From positions 1 to 30,737 of the IMG/VR virus record IMGVR_UViG_3300037065_000029: a DNA stretch of 30,737 nucleotides. One strand, given 5' to 3'. Origin of the DNA: a virus. Each line of letters starts with the position of its first letter. The stretch's first letter is position 1. The position numbers and the translations under genes are program-made. The notes beneath the pieces are model-generated. The model had not been told where the DNA came from, did not search any database, and was given only the letters and a program-made list of their open reading frames with translations. This document shows positions 11,868 to 18,857 of the stretch, in pieces.

Positions 11868-12152
11868 ATGACCGTGGACGGATACATGATCGACGTCGAG
11901 TGCGACGAGCAGATGCTGCGCGTGCAGGGCAAGACGAAGGTCTCCCGGATGGCGCTGGCCGGGGCCGACCACGACAAGGGCGACGTCCTGATCCCGCGGT
12001 CCGACATCGCGAAGGTGACGTTCGAGGGCGCGAACCCCCTCAAGAACGGCAAGGTCGTCGTCACCACGACGGCCGGGCGCAAGTACCAGCTGCACTTCCG
12101 CCGCAAGCAGCAGGGAGACTTCCAGCGGCTGGCGGCCGAGCTCGGAGCCTGA
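11868..12152 (+). CDS. PH-like (DUF4429-type) protein (94 aa), lone plus-strand gene
   Basis: The sequence has the beta-strand pattern and key phrases of bacterial PH-like DUF4429 proteins: IPRSDIAKVTFEGANPLKNG, then KVVVTTTAGRKYQLHFRRK, and a C-terminal helix FQRLAAELG. ATG 11868 is preceded by GAGAGG. It is the only gene between attP and the bidirectional terminator and is transcribed away from the lysis genes, so it has its own transcript or follows int. That position, beside attP and outside the lytic operons, suits a prophage-expressed gene (lysogenic conversion or exclusion). The role is inference; the family match is moderate. Confidence 0.7.
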   Translation: MTVDGYMIDVECDEQMLRVQGKTKVSRMALAGADHDKGDVLIPRSDIAKVTFEGANPLKNGKVVVTTTAGRKYQLHFRRKQQGDFQRLAAELGA

Positions 12153-12159
12153 CGCACGA

Positions 12160-12201
12160 CCGCCGCCCCCCGGGCTCCGTGAGGAGCCCGGGGGGCGGCG
12201 G
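12160..12201. terminator. Strong bidirectional terminator
   Basis: Arms at 12160-12178 and 12183-12201 are perfectly complementary over 19 bp with a 4-nt loop (GTGA). The hairpin sits between convergent transcription units: the PH-like gene ending at 12152 (plus) and the holin ending at 12215 (minus). It would end both the lysogeny-side transcript and the long late transcript. Confidence 0.85.
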
Positions 12202-12214
12202 TGTGGGTGGGGTG

Positions 12215-12514
12215 CTACGGGGTGATCACGGCGCCGGTCGGCAACGGGGAGGCCGGGCCGGCAGTGACGGTCCCGTCCGGCCCGACGACCTGCACGACCC
12301 GGGCGGTCGGCGTCACCACCGAACGCGTCCATGCCGCACCGATCAGCGCGGACAGGCCGAGCAGGATGTCCGCGGTCCGGCCCAGCTGGTCGCCGAGCGC
12401 GGTGAAGTCCACACCCCAGACCAGGCCGAGCGTCACCAGCGCCGTGATGGTGCCGCGGACCAGGGCGGGCTCCAAGGTGAGCAGCCGCCGCCACCACGGG
12501 GTGTGGTCAACCAT
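12215..12514 (-). CDS. Probable holin (99 aa)
   Basis: The protein has a short charged N-terminus, two hydrophobic segments at about 20-36 (GTITALVTLGLVWGV) and 48-63 (ADILLGLSALIGAAW), and a hydrophilic tail with VVQVVGPDGTVTAGP. Size and topology fit small actinophage holins that form lesions in the membrane and release the endolysin. It is the last gene of the late transcript, 26 nt downstream of the endolysin. ATG 12514 has AGGAG 7 nt upstream. The two other membrane proteins at 13442 and 13848 could instead be the holin. Confidence 0.7.
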   Translation of the reverse strand: MVDHTPWWRRLLTLEPALVRGTITALVTLGLVWGVDFTALGDQLGRTADILLGLSALIGAAWTRSVVTPTARVVQVVGPDGTVTAGPASPLPTGAVITP

Positions 12515-12540
12515 TGCCGGTCTCCTAGCGGTCGAAGGGG

Positions 12541-13290
12541 TCAGAACGTCCCGGCGTTCAGGCGTCGCTGCAGCTCGCTGTACGTCTGCGGGCCCGCGAC
12601 ACCGTCCACGGCCACACCGAGGTGGCGCTGCAGCGCGCGGGTGGTGTTCGGTCCCCAGGCGCCGTCAGCGACCGCGCCGACGTGGGTCTGCAGCGCGCGG
12701 GTCGTCACCGGGCCCACGATCCCGTCAGCGGGCACTCCGAGGGCGCGCTGCAGCGCCATGCACGTCAGGGGACCGAAGTCGCCGTCCACAGCCAGGCCTG
12801 ACGCGACCGGGGCGACCGGCGGGACCGGGGACGCTCCCGCGTACGCGGGGCGCCCGTAGCCCACGATGTACGCCCGGCGCCGCTTGCGGGCCACCAGGCC
12901 ACCGTTGACCTGAGACGCGCTGAACGTGCCGCCCGTGTTGCCCTCGATGGTGTTCAGCGAGCCGTCGGAGTTCACGGACTCCACCAGGCCGACGTGGCTG
13001 ATGCCCGACCCGGAGAAGTTGTAGTAGACGACGTCGCCGCGGGCTGCGCCGGCTGTCCCCGGGTGCCACTGCCCACGGGCCTGGAACCAGGCTGCTCCCG
13101 ACGGCGTCCAGGCGTGCTTGGGGATGATGTCCGTGGCACCGGCCTGGGCTGCGACCCAGGACACGAACATCGCGCACCACGGCCCACTCATCGGGTACCA
13201 CGCCTCGAAGGTGGACGGCATCCCCCCGGGGGAGTCGTAGTAACCGACCTGGGAGGCCGCGGCTCCCAGGACCTGGTCAGCGGTGCTCAC
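12541..13290 (-). CDS. Endolysin: CHAP amidase/endopeptidase with four wall-binding repeats (249 aa)
   Basis: Residues about 1-145 form a CHAP domain with catalytic C39 (GPWCAMFVSW) and H99 (GISHVGLVES), and an acidic/Asn third residue near 116-118 (IEGN). It cleaves peptidoglycan peptide bonds. After a Pro/Ala linker (150-165) come four tandem units of about 22 residues with the pattern DGxxGPxT-ALQ-LG: VDGDFGPLT, ADGIVGPVT, ADGAWGPNT and VDGVAGPQT. These are PG_binding_1-type wall-binding repeats. No signal peptide is present, so release depends on a holin. GTG 13290 overlaps the stop of the 43-aa gene (GTGA). Confidence 0.95.
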   Translation of the reverse strand: MSTADQVLGAAASQVGYYDSPGGMPSTFEAWYPMSGPWCAMFVSWVAAQAGATDIIPKHAWTPSGAAWFQARGQWHPGTAGAARGDVVYYNFSGSGISHVGLVESVNSDGSLNTIEGNTGGTFSASQVNGGLVARKRRRAYIVGYGRPAYAGASPVPPVAPVASGLAVDGDFGPLTCMALQRALGVPADGIVGPVTTRALQTHVGAVADGAWGPNTTRALQRHLGVAVDGVAGPQTYSELQRRLNAGTF

Positions 13291-13418
13291 AACGTCGCCC
13301 CGAGGTCGGTGGCGTCCTGGGGCGGGTCCGGGAACTCGTCCTCGGGGAACACCGTCTGGACCAGTCCGCCCGGAGGAAGGGCCTCCGCCGTATTAGTCAC
13401 GTCGCCAATGTCTTCCAT
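13287..13418 (-). CDS. Small acidic protein (43 aa) upstream of endolysin
   Basis: The frame starts at ATG 13418 with AGGGG about 6 nt upstream and ends in a TGA overlapping the endolysin GTG. The product is acidic and Pro-rich (EALPPGGLVQTVFPEDEFPD) with no membrane segment. The ribosome site and the coupling overlap support translation. It matches no family I know. It may serve as a coupling leader for the lysin or as a small tail- or lysis-associated protein. Confidence 0.6.
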   Translation of the reverse strand: MEDIGDVTNTAEALPPGGLVQTVFPEDEFPDPPQDATDLGATL

Positions 13419-13441
13419 GATGTCCCCTATTCTTCGGTGTT

Positions 13442-13861
13442 CTATTCGGCGATGCGCCGGACTGCTTCGAGCTCGACGGATACGTTGTTCAGATTGATCT
13501 GCAGGTCGGCGATCGTGGCCTGCAGTTCCACGACGCGGGCCTGCAACTGGGTGACGGTGGCTTGCAGCAGGTCGTTGCGAGCGTCCTTTTCCGCCTCGCG
13601 CAGGCGTGCGTCGACGACCTCGGCCTTGAGGTAGGCGATCGTGTCGTTGCGTGCGGCCTGGGACGCGTCGAAGGCCTTCTGCAACGCGACGATCTCGACG
13701 TCCAGGGTGGTGGCCGCGGTGGCCCGGAGCTCGTAGGGCATCCGCTGCTCGGAGACCCCGTTCGCGATGGCCACCCGGCGGCGGTCCTTCAGCCAGAACA
13801 TCAGCACCGCCGGCAGGCCGAACACCGCCAAGAGGCGCAGGACGACGTCAAAGACCTCCAC
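13442..13861 (-). CDS. Membrane-anchored coiled-coil protein (139 aa)
   Basis: An N-terminal membrane segment (VVLRLLAVFGLPAVLMFWL, about 6-24) is followed by a basic stop (KDRRR) and, from about residue 45 to the end, long heptad-patterned helices (LQATVTQLQARVVELQATI). It overlaps the previous gene by 14 nt. The GTG start at 13861 is the first that leaves the membrane helix near the N-terminus; the longer frame adds Pro/Ser-rich shadow sequence. Its place before the endolysin suggests a role in lysis or envelope attachment. A spanin-like role is unlikely in a Gram-positive host. Confidence 0.65.
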   Translation of the reverse strand: MEVFDVVLRLLAVFGLPAVLMFWLKDRRRVAIANGVSEQRMPYELRATAATTLDVEIVALQKAFDASQAARNDTIAYLKAEVVDARLREAEKDARNDLLQATVTQLQARVVELQATIADLQINLNNVSVELEAVRRIAE

Positions 13862-14330
13862 GGTCGCCGTCCCCACTGTGCTCCAGGAGGGAACGCCCGG
13901 CGGAGGAAGACAGCAGCCGGGCGAGGTTGGCGACACCGAGCAGGGTGTACGTCGCGATGGCGACGAATCCGGCCCCGCCGGCGACCTGGATGACGGCCCC
14001 GACGTAGGTGAACGAGCCGACCACGACGAGCCACGAGCCGAGCCGCTCCAGGGACCGACCCAGCTCCTCCCGGTCGGTGCTCATCGCGGCCGGGCTGGCG
14101 TTGCCGATGCCGAGGCCGAGCGTCTTGGCCAGCCCGCCGAGGAACAGGGTGACCCCCCACTCGAGCGCGATCCACGCCGGGAACGCGGTGTGGATGCTCG
14201 GCGTCCAGCCCAGCAGGGACCCGCACCCGAGCACCAGTGCGAGAACACCGATGAACACCCGTTCGGGTTGTTTGATCACCGCTGACGGAAAGTGCTTCAC
14301 GATCGCGTACGCCCTGTTCGTGGAGATCAT
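13848..14330 (-). CDS. Four-helix membrane protein (160 aa), lysis-region
   Basis: Hydrophobic segments occur at about 25-42 (VFIGVLALVLGCGSLLGW), 50-68 (WIALEWGVTLFLGGLA), 97-116 and 118-138, so the protein should span the membrane three to four times. The segment NASPAAMSTDREELGRSLER is a cytoplasmic or external loop. It begins with an ATGA overlap to the tail-fibre-like gene. A holin, antiholin or membrane-modifying role is possible; similar proteins often follow the last tail gene in actinophages. No family was recognised. Confidence 0.65.
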   Translation of the reverse strand: MISTNRAYAIVKHFPSAVIKQPERVFIGVLALVLGCGSLLGWTPSIHTAFPAWIALEWGVTLFLGGLAKTLGLGIGNASPAAMSTDREELGRSLERLGSWLVVVGSFTYVGAVIQVAGGAGFVAIATYTLLGVANLARLLSSSAGRSLLEHSGDGDRGGL

Positions 14331-14941
14331 TGCTCTGCGGGGAACGACTGCCCGAGAGACAGGTTCGTGTTGTTCCCGGCCGTGCCGTATGCGGCGACGA
14401 AGACCGACCCGACCTCGGATACCGCGACGACGGCTGTTCCGGAGGTCGACGGTTGCGTGGAGGTGCGGACCAGCAACGGGCGGAACCCCGCTGGCAGGAC
14501 GAAGATCGGGCTGGGGCCAACCAGGCCGCCGGCGATGGTCCCCTTGATGAACACGATGCCGTTGATCCGGCGGTAGGCCGCGACGTCGTAGGACCCCGGA
14601 GAGAAGTTCGACCAGCTGTTCAGCAAGGCCGGCGCGACCCAGCCGGTGTCGGCCAGGGTGGGGATTGTTCGCCAGGTGGCCCCGTCGGTGGTGACCTCGA
14701 GCTCGTTCCCGGCGGTTGCGTCGGAGCGGTGGTCGTACAGGGGGTTCGCCGCGCTCGGGGTGAACCCCTCGGCCGCGAGCGCGGCCACCAGGGCCGCGCG
14801 GGCAGTGGTCGACGCGACGGGGACGACGATGCGCCCGTTGAGGGACTTGCCGAGGTTGTTCCAGTGGTCCTGGATCGGGGTCGCCGGCGTGCTGGACGGG
14901 TCGGTGCCGGGGATCGTCACGCCGGACGCGGTCGATGCCAT
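14327..14941 (-). CDS. Minor tail protein, probable fibre/receptor-binding tip (204 aa)
   Basis: The start (TIPGTDPSSTPATPIQDHWNNLGKSL) resembles the N-terminus of actinophage minor tail proteins. The C-terminal half is beta-rich (GIVFIKGTIAGGLVG, FVLPAGFRPLLV, AAYGTAGNNTNLSL), as seen in small receptor-binding domains that form trimers. It is the last tail gene before the membrane and lysis genes, the usual place of the host-contacting protein. ATG 14941 is preceded by AGAGGA. Confidence 0.7.
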   Translation of the reverse strand: MASTASGVTIPGTDPSSTPATPIQDHWNNLGKSLNGRIVVPVASTTARAALVAALAAEGFTPSAANPLYDHRSDATAGNELEVTTDGATWRTIPTLADTGWVAPALLNSWSNFSPGSYDVAAYRRINGIVFIKGTIAGGLVGPSPIFVLPAGFRPLLVRTSTQPSTSGTAVVAVSEVGSVFVAAYGTAGNNTNLSLGQSFPAEQ

Positions 14942-15011
14942 CAGGTTGGTCCTCTTTCAGCGAGTCAGCGGTCGGGGTACGCAGGGATGGGCAACGCGCG
15001 CGGGGTGCGCG

Positions 15012-15374
15012 TCAGCTGGTGGCGTCCAGGGCGCGGACCGCGAGCCGGATCAGCGCGTTCACCTGTTGGGTGAGGGCGCGGACCTGGGCGACGGCCTGGG
15101 CGGTGGTCGGCGCACCCGCCGCGAGGTAGGTCGTGTTCGCTGCGAGCGCGGTACGGGCCTGGGCTTGCAGCGTCGCGGCGTTGACGAGCTGCGCGGTCTC
15201 CGCCGGTGGGCGGACGGCCACCACGGGGGTGCCGGTGATGGGGTCGAGGGTCGTCACGGCGGCGACGACGAGCGGGACGAGGTCCCCGAGGCGGGAGTGC
15301 CACAGGGCGTGCGCGTCGAGGTCGGAGACGATGGCCCCGCACGGGGTGCAGAGGGCGTATACGAACGTTGTCAC
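15012..15374 (-). CDS. Tail-associated protein of unknown function (120 aa)
   Basis: The N-terminus has a C-x2-C pair (YALCTPCGAIV) and a His-rich stretch (DAHALWHSRLGD). The C-terminal half is Ala/Gln-rich helical (QAVAQVRALTQQVNALIRL), possibly a trimeric coiled coil. GTG 15374 overlaps the stop of the 317-aa tail protein (TAGTG). The position among tail-tip genes suggests a structural or assembly role, but no family is visible. Confidence 0.6.
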   Translation of the reverse strand: MTTFVYALCTPCGAIVSDLDAHALWHSRLGDLVPLVVAAVTTLDPITGTPVVAVRPPAETAQLVNAATLQAQARTALAANTTYLAAGAPTTAQAVAQVRALTQQVNALIRLAVRALDATS

Positions 15375-16327
15375 TAGATCGCCTTCGTGTAGTTGACCGT
15401 CAGCGCCATGCCGTCGGCGAGGGAGGTGCCCCGGACCGCGAGGTACGCGGCGCCGGTGGTGCACAGGCCCTTGTACCCGCCGGTGCGGAACGCTTCGCAG
15501 ATGGACGCGTCCAGGCCGACCTGGCCGAGGCCGGCGGGGCCCGGCCCGGACGGGGTGGGTGGGCCGGGGTACGGGGTGCCCTGCGGGGTCCCCTGGAAGA
15601 CGGGTGCGCCGGCGCCGGTGGCCAGCTGGGAGTTGACGGTCATCGACGTGATCGCCAGCGCGCCCAGGCCGACGACCTGGTCGCCGTAGACCGCGATGCC
15701 CGTCATGGGCCCCGACCCGTACTGGTTGCCCTGGTAGAGCGACGACGGGCCGCCGTACCTCGAGGTGTTCCAGCGGTCGTAGGCGGGGACTCGCGCGGAC
15801 CATGACCCGGACCAGGTCGGCAGGATCAGCGACTGGAAGGTGGCGACAGTGGGGGCGGTGGGGGCCAGTGGCGCGGCCGGCGCGGCGGGGGCGGCCGGGG
15901 GGTTGCCGAGGGGGCCCAGCACGATGCCCCCGAGCGTGGAGGCCGGGTCGAGGAAGACCGCGACGTTCCCGGAGACCGAGTACGTCGCCGACACGTGCGG
16001 CAGGACCATGGCGGTGCCGTCCACGGTGACCGTCAGGCGCGAGTTGGGTGCGTCGATGGCGGTGACCACACCGGGGCGCCAGAGGGGTGCCGGCAGAGAG
16101 ATGACCCCGGCGATGTACTGGCCGGCACCCGACCGGGCGGGGTCGCGCACCACGGCGACGACGTCGCCGACGCGGTACGGCCCCGCGATCCGGCGCAGGG
16201 TCACCGCCGACCCGTCCAGGTCGACGGTGACGCGCGCGTTGGTGGCGTCGACGGCCAGGACCTTGGCGGGTGCCCACGGCCGCTCGTCGCCGGGCTCGAA
16301 CAGAGCGGAGGCGAGGTCCGCGCTCAC
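15374..16327 (-). CDS. Minor tail protein with tandem OB-like repeats (317 aa)
   Basis: The first 115 residues contain two similar units: AKVLAVDATNARVTVDLDG to IAGVI (about 20-75), and GVVTAIDAPNSRLTVTVDG to IVLGPL (about 83-137). Each looks like a small beta-barrel of the kind found in phage baseplate hub or spike proteins. A Pro/Ala linker follows, then a beta-rich C-terminal domain (FQSLILPTWSGSWSARV and SGPMTGIAVYGDQVV) that may contact the host. GTG 16327 overlaps the upstream stop (GTGA). It would sit at the tail tip. Confidence 0.7.
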   Translation of the reverse strand: MSADLASALFEPGDERPWAPAKVLAVDATNARVTVDLDGSAVTLRRIAGPYRVGDVVAVVRDPARSGAGQYIAGVISLPAPLWRPGVVTAIDAPNSRLTVTVDGTAMVLPHVSATYSVSGNVAVFLDPASTLGGIVLGPLGNPPAAPAAPAAPLAPTAPTVATFQSLILPTWSGSWSARVPAYDRWNTSRYGGPSSLYQGNQYGSGPMTGIAVYGDQVVGLGALAITSMTVNSQLATGAGAPVFQGTPQGTPYPGPPTPSGPGPAGLGQVGLDASICEAFRTGGYKGLCTTGAAYLAVRGTSLADGMALTVNYTKAI

Positions 16328-17406
16328 AGCGGGCACCCCACGGTGATCTGCATCGCGGAGGAGTCGACCGTCAAGGGCAGTCGCACGCTCTGGACCCACC
16401 CCCGGTACGTGAGGCCATCCCACGCCAGCCCGATCGCGTCACCGCGCTGGATCCGGGGGTCGGGCGGCAGGGTGACCGTGATGACCCGCGCCTGGCGCTG
16501 GGAATCCTCCGTGATCGTGCGTGCCATCGCCTGCGCGGCAGGCACCGTGGCGAGCATCGGGGACGCCGCACGGCGCCGCACCGTCCCGTACGTGCCGATC
16601 GCGTAGGGACCGGTCGTGGTCAGGTACTCCCCCTGGATGGGGGTCGACGTCGAGGTGTCCGCCGACGAGCGGGCCACGACCGCCGAGTACCGGCCCGCGC
16701 GCGAGGAGCTGCGCGGCGCGGTCATGAGGACCCCGCCGGTGCCGTTCGCGAGAGTCAGGACCGGGGACGGGACCAGCCCGAGGGGGGGCTTGACCTGCAC
16801 GGTGCCGTCGGGGCTGGTCACGATCCGGGCCGGCCAGGAGTCCGTGAGCTCGTACAAGGCCGCGAGGCGGTCCTCGTCCCACGTGAACGACGACGGGCAC
16901 ACCCGGTCGGTGAGCACCGGGTCGATCGACACGGGGATGCCACCGGACATGAGCCGGCGGAACTCGGACCCGAACGTGCCGGCGGGGCGGGGCTGCTCGG
17001 GGCGGGCGAACTTGTCGTCCGCGACGACCTGCAGCAGACCGGTCGCGGTCACCGCGAGCGTGGACTCGTCGTCGGCCAGGTTCCAGGACTGGATCTCGAA
17101 CCAGCCCAGGGGGATCTCCCAGGCGCCACCGCGCGGGGTCCGCAGCGTCGTGATCACGAACAGGCGCTGGCCGAAGTCGGCCAGCGGGTGCAGCGGGTCA
17201 CCGACCGGGTCCCAGGAGACCCCGACGTCGGTGGTGGGCACGGTCAGGGTGATCTTCTCGGGGATCTGCTGACTGTCGGACTCCTCGAAGACGCCGGCCA
17301 CGATGGGGACCGACGCCGCCAGGAGCGACGTGCCCAGCCACGACGAGACGCGCACGCCGCGGCCCAGGTTGCCGGCCATGACCGCGTCCGGGGGACCCGA
17401 CCTCAT
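16324..17406 (-). CDS. Minor tail protein, DUF5047-like hub (360 aa)
   Basis: The protein has an N-terminal beta domain (VSSWLGTSLLAASVPIVAG, IPEKITLTVP), then TTLRTPRGGAWEIPLGWFEI and a late beta segment (ARVITVTLPPDPRIQRGD, GWVQSVRLPL). This matches the DUF5047-type minor tail protein that follows the distal-tail protein in many actinophages and helps form the tail tip. ATG 17406 overlaps the previous stop (ATGA). Family assignment is from pattern memory. Confidence 0.75.
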   Translation of the reverse strand: MRSGPPDAVMAGNLGRGVRVSSWLGTSLLAASVPIVAGVFEESDSQQIPEKITLTVPTTDVGVSWDPVGDPLHPLADFGQRLFVITTLRTPRGGAWEIPLGWFEIQSWNLADDESTLAVTATGLLQVVADDKFARPEQPRPAGTFGSEFRRLMSGGIPVSIDPVLTDRVCPSSFTWDEDRLAALYELTDSWPARIVTSPDGTVQVKPPLGLVPSPVLTLANGTGGVLMTAPRSSSRAGRYSAVVARSSADTSTSTPIQGEYLTTTGPYAIGTYGTVRRRAASPMLATVPAAQAMARTITEDSQRQARVITVTLPPDPRIQRGDAIGLAWDGLTYRGWVQSVRLPLTVDSSAMQITVGCPL

Positions 17407-18317
17407 GACGTCGCCCCGACCCAGTCGAACGCGTTGAGGTCCGCCATCGTCAGGCCCGCCCACTGGGCGTTCAGGGCGGCGAGGGTCTGGGCCGCGTAGT
17501 AGGTGTTGACGTGGGCCAGAGTCGCGATCACCAGCGGCGCGACGTCCTCGTCGGCGACCAGCGTGTACCCGAGGTCCCACCGGCGCAGGTCGCCCACCGC
17601 GCCGACCAGGTGGCGCGGTGCGGTGCGGATGCCGATCACCTCGACGGGGTCGACGTCCCGCAGCCCGACCTCGGCGCGCAGCACCACCGGGGCACCGGCC
17701 CGGACGAGCTCACGCAACGCCACGGTGTCCGCACCCGACGTCTCCGCAACGATGATCCCGGACTCGTCCCCGGCGACGTCGTAGTGCATGATCGCCCGCG
17801 CGCTGCCCGCCGGGCGGTACAGGCCCACCCTCGGCTCCTGCGCGCGGGGGTCGGCGTTGTCCTGCCAGTCGAACCCGGCGATCGTGCGCCCGTCCAGGGA
17901 CTGCAGCACCGCGTCGCCCGCGTAGGCCACGGTCACGGTCACCAGGGTCGACACGGTCGACCCGTTGTGGGTGACCGTGTAGGTGATCGGGGTGTTCAGC
18001 GGGGTGGCCACGTCGATGAGGACCAGCTGGGTGGCGGCCGCCGTGCCCGCACCTCCCTGCACGACGCGCGACCACCCAGGCGCGGACGCGGTGACCGAGT
18101 AGGGCAGCCCGACGGCGAGGCCCACCACGACGATCTGGACCGGGCGCGGCGGCGCCGACGACCCGACCAGGACGGCGGTGATGGCGAGCGCACCCGACGT
18201 CGACCACGCCTGCCCGACCAGCTGCGACGGCCCGAACACCGGCGCCGCGGGGGCGGGGGACGGCGGGAAGAACACGTTGTCGAACGGGTTGTAGCCGCCC
18301 GCGATCTGCGCCGTCAT
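17403..18317 (-). CDS. Minor tail protein, distal-tail-like (304 aa)
   Basis: This beta-rich protein starts with a Pro-rich segment (NPFDNVFFPPSPAPAAPV), followed by an Ig-like part (QIVVVGLAVGLPYSV, TPITYTVTHNGSTVSTLV) and a C-terminal region ending in TMADLNAFDWVGA. Its position, two genes after the tape measure and before the DUF5047-like protein, suggests it links the tail tube to the tip. ATG 18317 has GGAGAGGGGG upstream. Confidence 0.7.
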   Translation of the reverse strand: MTAQIAGGYNPFDNVFFPPSPAPAAPVFGPSQLVGQAWSTSGALAITAVLVGSSAPPRPVQIVVVGLAVGLPYSVTASAPGWSRVVQGGAGTAAATQLVLIDVATPLNTPITYTVTHNGSTVSTLVTVTVAYAGDAVLQSLDGRTIAGFDWQDNADPRAQEPRVGLYRPAGSARAIMHYDVAGDESGIIVAETSGADTVALRELVRAGAPVVLRAEVGLRDVDPVEVIGIRTAPRHLVGAVGDLRRWDLGYTLVADEDVAPLVIATLAHVNTYYAAQTLAALNAQWAGLTMADLNAFDWVGATS

Positions 18318-18347
18318 CTCGCCCCCTCTCCTACGCCACGACCCGGA

Positions 18348-18779
18348 TCACTCGTCGAACACCCAGTACGTCTCGTACGTCACCGCGAGCGCGCTGATCT
18401 GCCACAGCGCCAGGGCGGAGGCGACGGGGACGTTGATGCCGTTCGGGAACGTCCAGATCACCCCGGCCCCGATCGAGCCCGGCAGGACGATGCGGCGCAT
18501 GTAGTTCGAGCCGATCGTGGGGGGCGTGGTCGCGGCGATGTCCACCACGGCGGCGCCCGCACCGAGGGCGGCGTCCTCCGCGGCACCCACCGACGACGAC
18601 GTGAACGTCGCACCGACGGCGGACGGGCGGATCAGGCCCACCGTCCCGGACACGGCCGTCGAGGCGAACACCCCGATCTCGAAGACCCGGGCGTCGCGGG
18701 AGGCGCCGGTGCGCAGCTGCGCGAGCAGGCCCGCCGCGGCCGGTGTGGTCTTGCTGACGCCGATCTGGTAACGCCCCAT
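18348..18779 (-). CDS. Minor tail protein (143 aa)
   Basis: The protein is beta-rich with an internal helical part (TPAAAGLLAQLRTG, VFEIGVFASTAVSGTVGLI, YMRRIVLPGSIGAGVIWTF) and ends in YETYWVFDE. It lies directly after the tape measure and begins at ATG 18779 with AGAGG upstream. Similar short proteins with a GRYQIGV start and a 'PGSI-gaGviWtFp' segment follow the tape measure in several actinophages. It is probably structural. Confidence 0.65.
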   Translation of the reverse strand: MGRYQIGVSKTTPAAAGLLAQLRTGASRDARVFEIGVFASTAVSGTVGLIRPSAVGATFTSSSVGAAEDAALGAGAAVVDIAATTPPTIGSNYMRRIVLPGSIGAGVIWTFPNGINVPVASALALWQISALAVTYETYWVFDE

Positions 18780-18820
18780 GGTCTGGCCTCTTCCGTTCTG
18801 GGTGGTGCGGGGGTGGACCT

Positions 18821-18839
18821 GATTCCGGATTCCGGAATC
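18821..18839. other. Hairpin after tape measure gene
   Basis: GATTCCGG and CCGGAATC form a perfect 8-bp stem with a 3-nt loop, in the 78-bp gap between the tape measure stop and the next start. There is no T-run. It may be an mRNA processing or stability element. Confidence 0.5.
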
Positions 18840-18857
18840 GGGTGGGGGTGGGAGCGG

